Assembly (NCBI GenBank): GCA_001507425.1
Contig: LMAJ01000008.1
Coordinates: 173,633-237,632 of the forward strand
Direction of reading: 5' to 3'
Length of the DNA: 64,000 nt
Origin: Flavobacteriaceae bacterium CRH
GTDB taxonomy: Bacteria > Bacteroidota > Bacteroidia > Flavobacteriales > Flavobacteriaceae
The position numbers and the translations under genes were made by a program. Position 1 is the first letter of the stretch, and each line of letters starts with the position of its first letter. This document shows, in pieces, positions 17,523 to 27,187 of the stretch. Under the pieces are notes generated by a model. That model was not told where the DNA came from, ran no database searches, and saw nothing but the letters and a program-made list of their open reading frames with translations.

Positions 17523-18702
17523 AGTTTAGAATTTTTATTAATGCCGAAAAAGCTTCTCTTCTTTCTTCAAATTCTGTAGCAGCCCCTTTAATTAAACGAG
17601 TTACTTCCTTAAACTCATTTTCTGTTATTCCGCATTTTTCATTTAAATTTATTACACTTCCATCGATTTTTCTAACGCCATTTTCCCAAAACCAACCTGC
17701 AGAATCTCCTGATATTTCTAAAGATGTTGAAATTTCACTAGGAGTTGTAATGACATCTATGTGTTAGTATAGACTGTATCCCAAATAAGAAACTGCATTT
17801 AAAGTTCTTTTATCTTGGTCTCCTTTGTGAGTTAATTGTATAAAACCTCTACCTCTGTAAGGTTCATAAGCCTTTTTTTGATGAGTTAATTCAATTGTAG
17901 CTGTGTAGAAAGCTGTTTCAATATACATTTGTGATAAAAAAGTGATTTTTTTTATGCAAGTATCAATATGATGTTTTTTGAATACAGTATTTAATACTTC
18001 TGTAAATTTTTTAAAAGTTCTATCATTTTCAGGAATTACTTCTCCAATATATTCCTCTTTTGTTTGTGAATTTCTATGGAATAATTTATTACCATGATAA
18101 TAACTTATAGATGTACCCTTGTAAAAAGTATTATCTCTCAATTCTTTGACAATTTTTATCATTTCCTCCTCCGTAAAATCACGATTACAATAACAACTCG
18201 AAGCAGCTCCAATAGTAACTCTTCCACAATGCTCCCAACTATCTGGTAATTCTCCTTTAAGATCAAGCCATGCATCAGAGTTGTCTTTAAAATAAAAATC
18301 GATATACTGTACTGCCTGCATCAGGTTTTTACTAAATGCAATCTCAACAATATCGTTATATTTTTTTACTCCTAAATCATGTTCAACCTCTTTTTTATTA
18401 TGGTTAGACACAAAAAACTGTCCGTTTGCAGCGGTTAGTTTATATCTTAAATATCCATCAGGATCACTGGCATACATTTGTGCTTTTTGCAGCCTGAACC
18501 TTAATAGCGTTTTTTCTTTTTGGAGTGTTTCAGGTTTAAACTCAATCCTAACATCAGATTTTGCTTTGTAAACATCCTTTATAAATGCAGAAACGAGATT
18601 TGTTTTACCTGCAGCAATAACATTAAAATCATCACTGCTTAGTAACTCTGCAAATGGTACAAAGTCATAACTGCTTTCGTAATCATAAAAATTAATCCCC
18701 AT
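17497..18702 (-). pseudogene. VgrG-associated GH19/lysozyme-like effector interrupted by an in-frame stop
   Basis: The first 312 codons encode an N-terminal delivery-type region, then from about residue 240 a GH19/chitinase-like fold: FLSQMYIETAFYTAT (equivalent of the HETGG glutamate motif) and YRGRGFIQLTHKG. A TAA at 17764-17766 interrupts the frame. The same frame stays open for 88 more codons, including SGDSAGWFWENG, the usual downstream GH19-like motif, and ends at 17497. The full frame would be 401 codons. It overlaps the 57-aa gene upstream (11 bp) and the lipoprotein gene downstream (26 bp). Predicted target is peptidoglycan or glycan. Likely inactivated, or read through. Confidence 0.65.
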
Positions 18703-18865
18703 TGTTTTTTGCTTTTAATCGTTTTGCAGCATACATCGCTATATCTCCTTCTGTAGTTCTTAAAACCAGTTTTCCGGTTTCTTTAGATAAATTTTCTTTG
18801 ACAAATATGGTACTGTCACCTCCAACTTTTATTATTATATTTCTTGCCTGTTTTATTATTGCCAT
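18692..18865 (-). CDS. 57-aa VgrG-operon small protein
   Basis: Encodes MAIIKQARNIIIKVGGD... to a stop at 18692; lysine-rich, no membrane segment. It starts 5 bp after the vgrG stop and overlaps the effector start by 11 bp, which gives tight coupling of vgrG, this gene, the effector and the lipoprotein. No family recognised. A role as an adaptor, spike-tip or chaperone-like factor for loading the effector on VgrG is suggested by position only. Confidence 0.65.
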   Translation of the reverse strand: MAIIKQARNIIIKVGGDSTIFVKENLSKETGKLVLRTTEGDIAMYAAKRLKAKNNGD

Positions 18866-18870
18866 GACCT

Positions 18871-20682
18871 TTAATTAAAATTTGAATTTTCGCCCGAATG
18901 CCCGTTTATATTTTTTGCGCTGTGTATATCAATATCATCTTCGGTTGAGCTCATGCTTATTTTACCCGCTATTTCTCCGGCAGTTCCACCCACTTTTCTA
19001 AGATAATTTTCATCTGCGATTTCAGTTCGATTATCAGAATTCTCAAATAAATCTCCGGCTGCACTAATACTAATATTATTTCCTGCAGTTTGTGTCATAT
19101 TGTGGTCTGCTTCAATATTTATATCTTTTCCAGCTTTAATCATTATACTCTCTGTAGCTTCAAAAACGATATTTTTTGCTCGTATCGTAAAAGTTTCGGG
19201 AGTAGTGGCATTTATATTTTTATTTTCCTCATCCAAATGAATTTCATTCCCACTCGGATCAGAAAGCCAGATTCCCACTTTCTCAACGAACTTGAACAAT
19301 TGACCAAATTTCAGTTTCCACCCTTTAATCATATTTTTAGAATCAAAAAATTCAGGTTTCGCTTTTCCGTTATAATGTGATCCTGAAACAAAAGGACAAT
19401 CAATATTGCCACCTTCAAAATCAACCAACACTTCATCGCCAATTTCAGGTCTGTTATAAATACCTCTTCCTTCGCCGGAATAAGATTGTACAACACGCAT
19501 CCATTCGCTTTTTGTGCTTCCGGCTGCCCAATAAAACTCCACTCTAACGCGTCCTAATTTTTCGGGATCATCATTATCGTATACTTTGGCAGACTGACTT
19601 TCTGCTTTTCTAAATGTTTCTACATCTGTATAATGCGGCGCGGCAACATCGGCAGGAATGGCTTTGAACTCACAGGTGTAATTACCATGTACTTCCGAAT
19701 GATGTATTACTTCAATCGCAACAAGTTCATGCTCTACAGTTTGGTTTTGAATGGTAAAAACCTGACCCACACCAATTGGCAAATAAGATATTCCGGTATA
19801 AAAAACACTATTGGCATCTCTGCCTGCGGTTTGCAGTTTGACCAGTTCGGCGATTTCTGCTGTATTTTGCGCCTGATTGGTGTAGGCTCCGATATTTAAA
19901 TTGGGTTGAGAAACCGAGGCTTGCCTGTCTAAAACAACTCTCGAAAAACTATCAACACTTCCGGTATTTGTTTTGGCTTCTGAGGCTTTTATATTGCTGG
20001 CAGCGTTATAATCATAACCGCCAAAAGAAGCTTTATGGGAAACTAAATTGGTTTCAATACCAAATTGATGCAAAGATGCCCCGTTGATTAATTTTACTTT
20101 GCTGGTTTTGAGTTGCCCGAGTTGCATGCGCATTCCGTCAAAATAAAACCATTGTCCGTAACGGGCGCAAAGACGTTTTAAAAAATCAAAACTCGTTTCA
20201 TTGTATTGTGCTTTGTAGTCGAAAATTTTCGTGTAAGTAGGTGCAATAGCATCTCGTTGATAAAATTCTCCGGCAGTTTCCTCGGCAAAAATATTCAGTG
20301 CTATTTCTTGTAAATTGCGGTCCAGAAAAGTTCTGGATTTTTTCAGGTCGTCAAGTAAAATCGTGTGGCTTACTCCTGTAACATGCAATCCAACCGGGCT
20401 TCCGTTTACGTCAACAGACCTGAGTTTGTTGATGATTCCTTTAGACATTAACTTAATGCCTCCGTTCAGGCTTTTAAAGGTAAAAATTACTTCCCTGCCT
20501 TCATATCTGCGAAGGGCGGCTGCCTGATCTGCAGGTTTGATTACTGGCTTTCCTATATATTGCCAGACAAACGAAAAATGATGATGGTTCATCATGGTTT
20601 GCGAAAGCTCTAAATCGTAGTAAACAACAGTTTGTGTAAAATCGTCGATAGTAATATGAACTTGTTCTGAGAAGTTTGACAT
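18871..20682 (-). CDS. vgrG: VgrG / TssI-like type VI secretion spike protein
   Basis: 603 aa. It has the VgrG order: gp27-like base domain (about 1-340, with YNETSFDFLKRLCARYGQWFYFDG), an OB-fold/gp5 domain (DPEKLGRVRVEFYWA, then GIYNRPEIGDEVLVDFEGGN) and a beta-helical C-terminal spike with repeating IxIxAxxDI units (about 500-580). It forms the spike of a contractile injection apparatus and carries effectors. No other tss genes are in the window, so this is an orphan vgrG cassette served by a secretion locus elsewhere. First gene of the effector operon running to 16914. Confidence 0.92.
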   Translation of the reverse strand: MSNFSEQVHITIDDFTQTVVYYDLELSQTMMNHHHFSFVWQYIGKPVIKPADQAAALRRYEGREVIFTFKSLNGGIKLMSKGIINKLRSVDVNGSPVGLHVTGVSHTILLDDLKKSRTFLDRNLQEIALNIFAEETAGEFYQRDAIAPTYTKIFDYKAQYNETSFDFLKRLCARYGQWFYFDGMRMQLGQLKTSKVKLINGASLHQFGIETNLVSHKASFGGYDYNAASNIKASEAKTNTGSVDSFSRVVLDRQASVSQPNLNIGAYTNQAQNTAEIAELVKLQTAGRDANSVFYTGISYLPIGVGQVFTIQNQTVEHELVAIEVIHHSEVHGNYTCEFKAIPADVAAPHYTDVETFRKAESQSAKVYDNDDPEKLGRVRVEFYWAAGSTKSEWMRVVQSYSGEGRGIYNRPEIGDEVLVDFEGGNIDCPFVSGSHYNGKAKPEFFDSKNMIKGWKLKFGQLFKFVEKVGIWLSDPSGNEIHLDEENKNINATTPETFTIRAKNIVFEATESIMIKAGKDINIEADHNMTQTAGNNISISAAGDLFENSDNRTEIADENYLRKVGGTAGEIAGKISMSSTEDDIDIHSAKNINGHSGENSNFN

Positions 20683-20796
20683 GGTGATTGTATTTAATTA
20701 TTTTTTGGCTGATAAACTTGGTTAGTAAAGCAACTTTAAAATATTTTCTATTTTAGCCACAACACGTTATATAAATAACAGAATAAGACACAAAAA

Positions 20797-20823
20797 AAAG
20801 CCCAACCAAAACAGTTGAGCTTT
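20797..20823 (-). terminator. Rho-independent terminator of the esterase gene
   Basis: On the minus strand aaagctcaac pairs with gttgggcttt (one G-U pair) and is followed by a T-run. It lies 20 bp beyond the esterase stop codon. Confidence 0.8.
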
Positions 20824-20844
20824 CCTATTCTATAATAAAATAAT

Positions 20845-22059
20845 TTACTTCTTTTTCTCCGCCAATAGCTTCTCCAGTTTCTCTTTCGTTTCCGGAATTG
20901 CCTGCAGCGTTAAAGCCTTTTTGAAAGTTTCAATCGCCTTTGGTTTATCGCCTTTTTCAAGATATAAATCGCCAAGAGAATCATAGCAATTGGCACTTTC
21001 AGGATAGTTGGTCGTGTTGAGTTTAAATAAGGTTTCGGCTTTTGCTAATTGTTTATTGCCGATCATTTGGTAGCCTAAATTGTTAATCTGGGTTTCGTCT
21101 GGCTTAACGATATAACCCAGATTTTCAGAAACTTTTTTATAGTGCGCCACCAATAAAGAATCTAATTTGAAATCAGGATTTTTTAATTCGCTGTCGTAAA
21201 TTTTAAGTTTATAGAAATCAAAAATAAAGCGAAGCGCATCATATTCTCCAATCAAACGAACCGAAGGATGATTATCATCTTCATAAAATTTATATTTAAA
21301 ACGCAATTGATTCTTTTTGTTTTTAGAAAGATCTTTAATAAATGCTAAATTACTGCGAATAAGTACCGTAGTTACACTTGTATCTTTTTGTACGCTCAAT
21401 GTATCAATTCCTCTTTCTAAACGATTCGCCATCGCGATAAACAAGGTTTTACCTTTATAATTTTGAGTCGGTAAAATCGTTTTGGCTTCTTTTACAGGTT
21501 TCTGATTATTCCACCAAAGTGAAGCATCCAAAGAAACATACGAATTAAATAAATTCGGATTGTGCAGAAAAGTATTCACAACCGTTAAACCTCCAAGAGA
21601 ATGCCCAATAAAAGTTTTATAGGATGTTGTTGGATAATTAGCATCAATATACGGGATCAGTTCTTTCTCTACATACGACATAAATTTTTCGCCTCCGCCT
21701 ACAACTTTAGGTAAATCTTTATCAGTACCAACTGTTAAATCGACAAGTCTGTCTTGTTGCAGAATTCCAACTACAATCATCGGCGGACAAAGACTCGACT
21801 CAGACATATGTTCTGTAATACTCACAACGGTGTTGAAATTTTCACTTCCGTCTAATACATAAATCACAGGATAACGTCCTCTGTCTTTGATTTTATTTCC
21901 TCCATTGCTTTTCGGAATATGGATCCAGACTTTGCGTTCCTGCCCTAATATTTTCGAAGAAATTGTTTCTTCAAATCCTGTGATAAAAGGACTGTTTTCC
22001 TGTGCCTTTACGCAAAAAGAAAGCAGTAAAAAGGCAAAAGAATAAAATAATGTTTTCAT
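20845..22059 (-). CDS. Secreted alpha/beta-hydrolase esterase with TPR tail
   Basis: 404 aa with a Sec signal (SFAFLLLSFCVKAQ). Residues 20-280 are a 'putative esterase' (PF00756-type) alpha/beta hydrolase: YVLDGSENF near the N-terminus, nucleophile elbow GHSLGG, and a late EDDNHPSV segment supplying the His. The family includes siderophore esterases (IroE/Fes) and feruloyl-type esterases. The C-terminal ~70 residues form two TPR motifs (NNLGYQMIGNKQLAKAETLF and DSLGDLYLEKGDKPKAIETF). Periplasmic or outer-membrane associated. Substrate unknown. Monocistronic. Confidence 0.85.
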   Translation of the reverse strand: MKTLFYSFAFLLLSFCVKAQENSPFITGFEETISSKILGQERKVWIHIPKSNGGNKIKDRGRYPVIYVLDGSENFNTVVSITEHMSESSLCPPMIVVGILQQDRLVDLTVGTDKDLPKVVGGGEKFMSYVEKELIPYIDANYPTTSYKTFIGHSLGGLTVVNTFLHNPNLFNSYVSLDASLWWNNQKPVKEAKTILPTQNYKGKTLFIAMANRLERGIDTLSVQKDTSVTTVLIRSNLAFIKDLSKNKKNQLRFKYKFYEDDNHPSVRLIGEYDALRFIFDFYKLKIYDSELKNPDFKLDSLLVAHYKKVSENLGYIVKPDETQINNLGYQMIGNKQLAKAETLFKLNTTNYPESANCYDSLGDLYLEKGDKPKAIETFKKALTLQAIPETKEKLEKLLAEKKK

Positions 22060-22305
22060 AGTTTTTTAAGATTAAATGTTTGATTGATGATTCAAATTCA
22101 ACAAAGCAATTCTGATGAATTTTCGAGCAAACTTAACCAATTAATTATAAAATTTTTCTGCATTTTTTAACCTTTACAGAATTGAGTTTCTTTTTCCGAA
22201 TTACTTAATTTTAGAAATAAAAAATTCCTTTTTCACTATATTTATATGCAAATAAATCTGATTTTAGCGTTATCTAATAAACTGCTTTTCTAAAACTTCA
22301 TTTTA

Positions 22306-23514
22306 ATGAATAAAAATATAACCACATTATACCAAATCGCTCAAAAAGAAACCCGAAAAATAATAGGTTTAATGTCCGGAACTTCGCTTGACGGACTCGA
22401 TATTGCACTTTGTGCTATTTCTGGCGCGGGCGAAAATACGGCTGTGAAAATTCTTGAATTCGAAACCATCAATTATACTGAAACTGTTAAAACCGAAATC
22501 CGCAAGGTATTTGCACAGAAAACTATCGATTTTCAGCATTTCGCTTTATTAAACGAATGGATCGGTATTTTGCACGCGAATATGGTAAACGATTGCCTTC
22601 AAAAATGGGATATTCCTGCACAAGAAATTGATTTAATTGCCTCACACGGACAAACGGTTTTGCACGCTCCGAAGTTTTTGCATCAGCAGGAAAAATTTCC
22701 AAACGCTACTTTACAAATTGGCGATGGCGATCATATTGCAGTAAAAACAGGAATTATTACGTTGTCTGATTTCAGACAAAAACATGTTGCTGCAGGTGGC
22801 GAAGGTGCGCCTCTGGCCGTTTATGGCGATTATATATTGTTCAGCAAAAAGGGCGAAAACCGTATTATGCTCAATATGGGCGGCATTGCGAATTTCACTT
22901 ATTTGCCCGCTTCCCTAAAGGCTGAAGAGGTTTTTGTAACTGATACCGGAACCGCAAATACTTTAATCGACATTTTTACCAAACATTATTTCCCCGAAAA
23001 AAGTTACGATAAAGATGCCGAAATTGCTCAAAAAGGAACCATAAATACTCAACTTTTAAGCGAATTAAAAAACGATGCATTTTTCAGGAAAAGCTTTCCA
23101 AAAACCATTGGTCAGGAACTGTTTAATTTTGATTTTGTACAAAATGTACTTTCAAAAACAAACTTAGAAAACATTTCGGCACCAGATTTGTTAGCTACTT
23201 TAACGAGGCTTAGTGCAGAAACGATTGCCGAAGCGATTCAGTTTGTGGTTAAAAACGGTTCGAATCAACACGAAGATTTTAAAATTTATATGTCTGGCGG
23301 AGGCACAAACAATCCTTTATTGGTTAAATATTTGAAGGAATTATTGCCTTTCGAATTTTACAAAAGCGATGATTTGGGAATTTTAAGCGATGCTAAAGAA
23401 GCGGTTTTATTTGCCATTTTAGCCAATGAAACGGTTGCGGGGGGCGATTATAATTTTGGCACAAATAAAGGAATCCCGTCAGTAACAATGGGGAAAATTT
23501 CTTTTCCAGATTAA
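22306..23514 (+). CDS. anmK: Anhydro-N-acetylmuramic acid kinase
   Basis: 402 aa, longer than the E. coli enzyme (369 aa) by an N-terminal extension. Signature motifs: IGLMSGTSLDGLDIAL, SHGQTVLHAP, GEGAPLAVYGDY, MLNMGGIANFTYL and DTGTANTLID, with a late YMSGGGTNNPLL. AnmK phosphorylates and opens 1,6-anhydro-MurNAc to MurNAc-6-phosphate in cytoplasmic peptidoglycan recycling. It is followed on the same strand by a glycosidase, an AmpG-like permease and a NagZ-like hexosaminidase, which supports a recycling cluster. Confidence 0.95.
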   Translation: MNKNITTLYQIAQKETRKIIGLMSGTSLDGLDIALCAISGAGENTAVKILEFETINYTETVKTEIRKVFAQKTIDFQHFALLNEWIGILHANMVNDCLQKWDIPAQEIDLIASHGQTVLHAPKFLHQQEKFPNATLQIGDGDHIAVKTGIITLSDFRQKHVAAGGEGAPLAVYGDYILFSKKGENRIMLNMGGIANFTYLPASLKAEEVFVTDTGTANTLIDIFTKHYFPEKSYDKDAEIAQKGTINTQLLSELKNDAFFRKSFPKTIGQELFNFDFVQNVLSKTNLENISAPDLLATLTRLSAETIAEAIQFVVKNGSNQHEDFKIYMSGGGTNNPLLVKYLKELLPFEFYKSDDLGILSDAKEAVLFAILANETVAGGDYNFGTNKGIPSVTMGKISFPD

Positions 23515-23582
23515 AAAGGGGCACGAAGGCGGTAAGACACAAAGTTATTTTTGCCACAGATTAAATGATTAAAATGATTTTG

Positions 23583-23800
23583 TTTCACGCAGATTTTGCA
23601 GATTTAAGCAGATGTACGCAGATTAATTTCACAAAAATCTAAAATTAAATCTGCTTAAATCTGTAGAATCTGCGTGAAATTCATATTAAAATAATCTCTG
23701 CGAATCATTTTAATCTGTGGCTTAAAATTTTCTCACGCAGATTTGGTAGATTTGGCAGATTTTTTTTATAAAAAGTTTTGTGCCTTAGGGCCTTCGTGGC
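23583..23800. repeat. 'cacgcagattta' palindromic repeat cluster
   Basis: tttcacgcagatt..gcagatttaagcagat at about 23583 is mirrored by atctgcttaaatctg..aatctgcgtgaaa ending at about 23683. Further degenerate copies (cacgcagatttggtagattt, gccttagggccttcgtggca) run on to 23800. Same family as 3563-3671 and 5815-6075. Fills most of the 446-bp space between anmK and the glycosidase gene. Confidence 0.7.
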
Positions 23801-23960
23801 AAAAAAACACGGCCACAATACATTATTAATATTTTTCGTAAATTTATTCAAAAACAAACACATGAAAATCAAATAAATAACGTTCAAATTATAATTTCTT
23901 AATTATTTATAATACTCAGCTAAAAAAACTATTTTTGATTTCTGTTTAAAAAAGATTAAA

Positions 23961-25532
23961 ATGCATAAAAATCAGCACCTAATATTCACTATCCTATTAC
24001 TACTATTCGTTGGTTGGAATGCCCGTTCACAAGAAAGATCGGCACATCCTAAAAATGAATTTAGAGGTGTCTGGATTGCAACCGTTGTCAATATCGATTG
24101 GCCTAAAACAGCCATTGATGGTGTCGAAAAAGAAAAAGCTGATTTTATTGAGATTTTAGATACGTATAAAAAACTAAATTATAATGCTGTAATTGTTCAG
24201 ATTAGAAGTGTTGGTGACGCTTTTTATCCGTCAGAACTGGCTCCGTGGTCGCGTTTTTTAACCGGTAAAGAAGGTCAGCCGCCAACTCCCTATTACGATG
24301 CTTTGGCGTGGATGATTGAGCAGGCGCATTCGAGAGGTTTTGAATTTCATGCCTGGATGAACCCGTATCGTGCGACTTTTGATTTAAACAAAAATCTTTT
24401 AAGCCCAACTCACGACATTTTTAAACATCCGGAATGGATGCTCGAATATGGCGGAAAGTACTATTATGATCCTGCATTACCAGAAGTTCAGGCACATTTA
24501 ACCAAAGTCGTAAAAGAGGTTGTAGATAAATACGACATCGATGCCATTCATTTTGATGATTATTTTTATCCTTATGCCGTTCCCGGAAAAGTTTTTAATG
24601 ATACAGCTTCTTTCAAAAAATACGGATCCGGTTTAACACTTGCCGATTGGCGCCGTGCCAATGTGAGTAATTTTGTGCATTCGATTTCTACTACAATAAA
24701 AGCGAGTAAACCCTGGGTTCAATTCGGAATTAGTCCGTTTGGAGTTTGGAGAAACAAATCCGTAGATCCAAAAGGTTCTGAGACACAATCGACTGCGAAT
24801 TACGACGATTTATTTGCAGATCCCGTTTTATGGATGGACCAAAAATGGATCGATTATATTATGCCACAATTGTATTGGAGTATGAATAATCCTCGTGCTT
24901 CTTACTCTAAACTGGTAAAATGGTGGTCTGAAAATTCTAATAATACAGCACTTTATATTGGTCATGCTTCTTATAAAATTAGAGGCGATGGTGACAAAAG
25001 CTGGAATTATGTGAGCGAAATTCCAACGCAGATTGATTATGCGAGAAGTTTCAAAAAAGTGGGCGGAAGTGCTTATTTCAGTTCAAAATGGTTCATAGAT
25101 AAAAACTTCGATATCGTGCGTCTTTTAGAAGAAAATCAATATAAATATCCTGCGCTTCCGCCAGCCGTTCCTAATTTAAAACGTATTGTTATTGATATTC
25201 CAACGGTAAACGAATTTGCGAAAGACAGCTCGTTTTATACCTTTAATATCAAATCTCCGCTAAATACAAGGGTGCGTTATATGGTAGTTTATGGGGCAGA
25301 TCATATTTCAAGAGTGAATACGAATGATGCAACTCAAATTATAGAAAAAATAAATGTGCATGAAATAAACGGTACTATTACATTTTCTATTCTTGCTTCA
25401 AAAATGAATCAATATAAAGCTTGTGCTGTAACATTTATTGATTATTTTGCGAACGAAAGTACACCAACTACGATCGACCTGAAAAAGACATTTAAAATAT
25501 ATACACCTGCGCAACCGAATGAAAACAGATAA
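23961..25532 (+). CDS. Secreted GHL10-type glycoside hydrolase (PF02638 family)
   Basis: 523 aa with a signal peptide (LIFTILLLLFVGWNARSQ). The start of the catalytic domain shows the GHL10/DUF187 signature EFRGVWIATVVNIDWP, followed by FEFHAWMNPYRA, DAIHFDDYFYPY and WIDYIMPQLYWS, with acidic residues at the strand ends of a TIM barrel. Some members of this family (DigH) cleave between muramic and glucosamine sugars in denuded glycan strands. That fits its position between anmK and an AmpG-like permease, whose start it overlaps by 14 bp. Confidence 0.87.
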   Translation: MHKNQHLIFTILLLLFVGWNARSQERSAHPKNEFRGVWIATVVNIDWPKTAIDGVEKEKADFIEILDTYKKLNYNAVIVQIRSVGDAFYPSELAPWSRFLTGKEGQPPTPYYDALAWMIEQAHSRGFEFHAWMNPYRATFDLNKNLLSPTHDIFKHPEWMLEYGGKYYYDPALPEVQAHLTKVVKEVVDKYDIDAIHFDDYFYPYAVPGKVFNDTASFKKYGSGLTLADWRRANVSNFVHSISTTIKASKPWVQFGISPFGVWRNKSVDPKGSETQSTANYDDLFADPVLWMDQKWIDYIMPQLYWSMNNPRASYSKLVKWWSENSNNTALYIGHASYKIRGDGDKSWNYVSEIPTQIDYARSFKKVGGSAYFSSKWFIDKNFDIVRLLEENQYKYPALPPAVPNLKRIVIDIPTVNEFAKDSSFYTFNIKSPLNTRVRYMVVYGADHISRVNTNDATQIIEKINVHEINGTITFSILASKMNQYKACAVTFIDYFANESTPTTIDLKKTFKIYTPAQPNENR

Positions 25533-26790
25533 TAAACCGTGGTTTTGGATTCCGTTATTAAATTTTGCCTCTGGCTTACCGTATGCCGTAATAATTTCCG
25601 TTTCGGTCATTATGTACAAAAATCTCGGGATTTCAAATGAGGATATTGGCGTCTACACCAGTTTATTATACTTGCCTTGGGTTATAAAACCACTTTGGAG
25701 TCCGTTTATAGAACTAAACGGAACTAAAAGAAAATGGTTTTTATCGATGCAATTGCTTATTTCGATAGCCTTTTTAATTGTCGGATTTACGATTCCGATG
25801 AGTGGCTTTTTCATCATGACTTTGGCTATATTTTGGGTTGCTGCTTTTGCATCGGCTTCAAATGATATTGCAAGCGATGGTTTTTATTTATTGGTTTTAC
25901 CAAAAGAACAACAATCTTTTTTTCTCGGAATCAGAAGTACTTTTTACCGACTTTCGCTTTTAGCCGGAAACGGATTAATTGTTTTGTTTGCAGGATATCT
26001 GGAACATAAATACGGAGACAATACCAAAGCTTGGTCGTATACGATGATTGCTGTTGGTTTTTTAATGACTTTTATAACGCTGTACAATTTCATTTTTACA
26101 CCCAGAAATGAAGTAAATGCGGTAGAAAATAAAGAGGCTCATCACCATCAAAACTTCGCGACTATCTTTGTGAGTTTCTTTAAGAAAAAACAAATCGCAT
26201 TAGTATTGGCTTTTATTTTATTATTCCGTTTAGGAGAATCACAATTGCTTAAAATGCTAAGTCCGTTTTTATTAGACACAAAAGATCTGGGAGGAATGGC
26301 TTTAGACACAGAAGCTGTTGGAATCATTTACGGAACTTTTGGTGTTGGAGCTTTAACTTTAGGCGGAATTTTAGGCGGAATTGCTATTTCAAAACAAGGA
26401 CTTACAAAATGGATGTTTCCTATGTTTATAGCGATGCATCTTCCTATTATTGGATTTATTTTATTGGCTTTTTTCCATCCTGCTTCAATTTATTACATTT
26501 ATGCCGTTGTGATTTTAGAACAATTTGGTTATGGTTTTGGATTTACTGCTTTCATGATGTTCTTAATACATGTTGCCGAAGGAGAATCTAAAACAGCACA
26601 TTATGCTCTTGCAAGTGGTTTTATGGCTTTAGGAATGATGCTTCCAGGAATGTTAAGCGGCTATATACAACAATATTTAGGCTATCAGCACTTTTTTATA
26701 TGGGTTTTGCTAGCTACAATTCCGGGATTGATTCTTTCCCGTTTTTTAATTTTCCCAAAAGATTTTGGGAAAAAATCAGAAGAAGTTTAA
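25519..26790 (+). CDS. AmpG-like MFS permease
   Basis: 423-aa, about 12-TM MFS protein. The opening FWIPLLNFASGLPYAVI and the TSLLYLPWVIKPLWSP motif in the loop after TM2 are typical of the AmpG (PAT) branch, which imports anhydro-muropeptides. It overlaps the glycosidase gene by 14 bp and lies between AnmK/GHL10 and NagZ-like genes, so import of cell-wall sugars is the natural reading. Direct substrate evidence is absent. Confidence 0.85.
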   Translation: MKTDNKPWFWIPLLNFASGLPYAVIISVSVIMYKNLGISNEDIGVYTSLLYLPWVIKPLWSPFIELNGTKRKWFLSMQLLISIAFLIVGFTIPMSGFFIMTLAIFWVAAFASASNDIASDGFYLLVLPKEQQSFFLGIRSTFYRLSLLAGNGLIVLFAGYLEHKYGDNTKAWSYTMIAVGFLMTFITLYNFIFTPRNEVNAVENKEAHHHQNFATIFVSFFKKKQIALVLAFILLFRLGESQLLKMLSPFLLDTKDLGGMALDTEAVGIIYGTFGVGALTLGGILGGIAISKQGLTKWMFPMFIAMHLPIIGFILLAFFHPASIYYIYAVVILEQFGYGFGFTAFMMFLIHVAEGESKTAHYALASGFMALGMMLPGMLSGYIQQYLGYQHFFIWVLLATIPGLILSRFLIFPKDFGKKSEEV

Positions 26791-26812
26791 CCCCAAATCA
26801 AACATCTTACAT

Positions 26813-27160
26813 ATGGAAATCAATGAGAATTTGCAAGCCGAACGCAACCTGAAAGGGTCTGAGTTCGAGAAAACAGGAGAATTTGAAAAAGCAATTGAGT
26901 TGTATGAGGAAAATGTCGCAGAAAGCTTTAAAGGAAATCATCCTTATGATCGTTTAGCGACAATCTACAAAAACCAAAATGATATCGACAACGAGATTCG
27001 GGTTTTAGAAAAAGCAATTGTTGTTTTTGAAGAAATTACAATCGAAGACCGAATTGAAGGATTACCAAAACTCTTTCGATTTAAAAACCGATTAGAAAAA
27101 GCATTACACACTAAAGCGCAGCTTGCTAAACTTGCCAAACAAAAGAAAAGTAAGCTTTAA
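26813..27160 (+). CDS. Small TPR-like protein
   Basis: 115 aa from the ATG at 26813. A longer frame starts at 26765 inside the permease gene, but the internal start gives a cleaner junction (22 bp after the permease stop). Helical; residues 8-85 resemble two TPR units (EKTGEFEKAIELYEENV, DNEIRVLEKAIVVFEEI). The C-terminus is lysine-rich. Function unknown; same transcript as the cell-wall recycling genes by spacing. Confidence 0.7.
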   Translation: MEINENLQAERNLKGSEFEKTGEFEKAIELYEENVAESFKGNHPYDRLATIYKNQNDIDNEIRVLEKAIVVFEEITIEDRIEGLPKLFRFKNRLEKALHTKAQLAKLAKQKKSKL

Positions 27161-27187
27161 CAATAAAATGATTTTATCGCATTTATC

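Noticed and set aside
18871..20682. Complete type VI secretion locus
   Set aside because: Only vgrG and its cargo are present; no sheath, baseplate or membrane-complex genes in the window.
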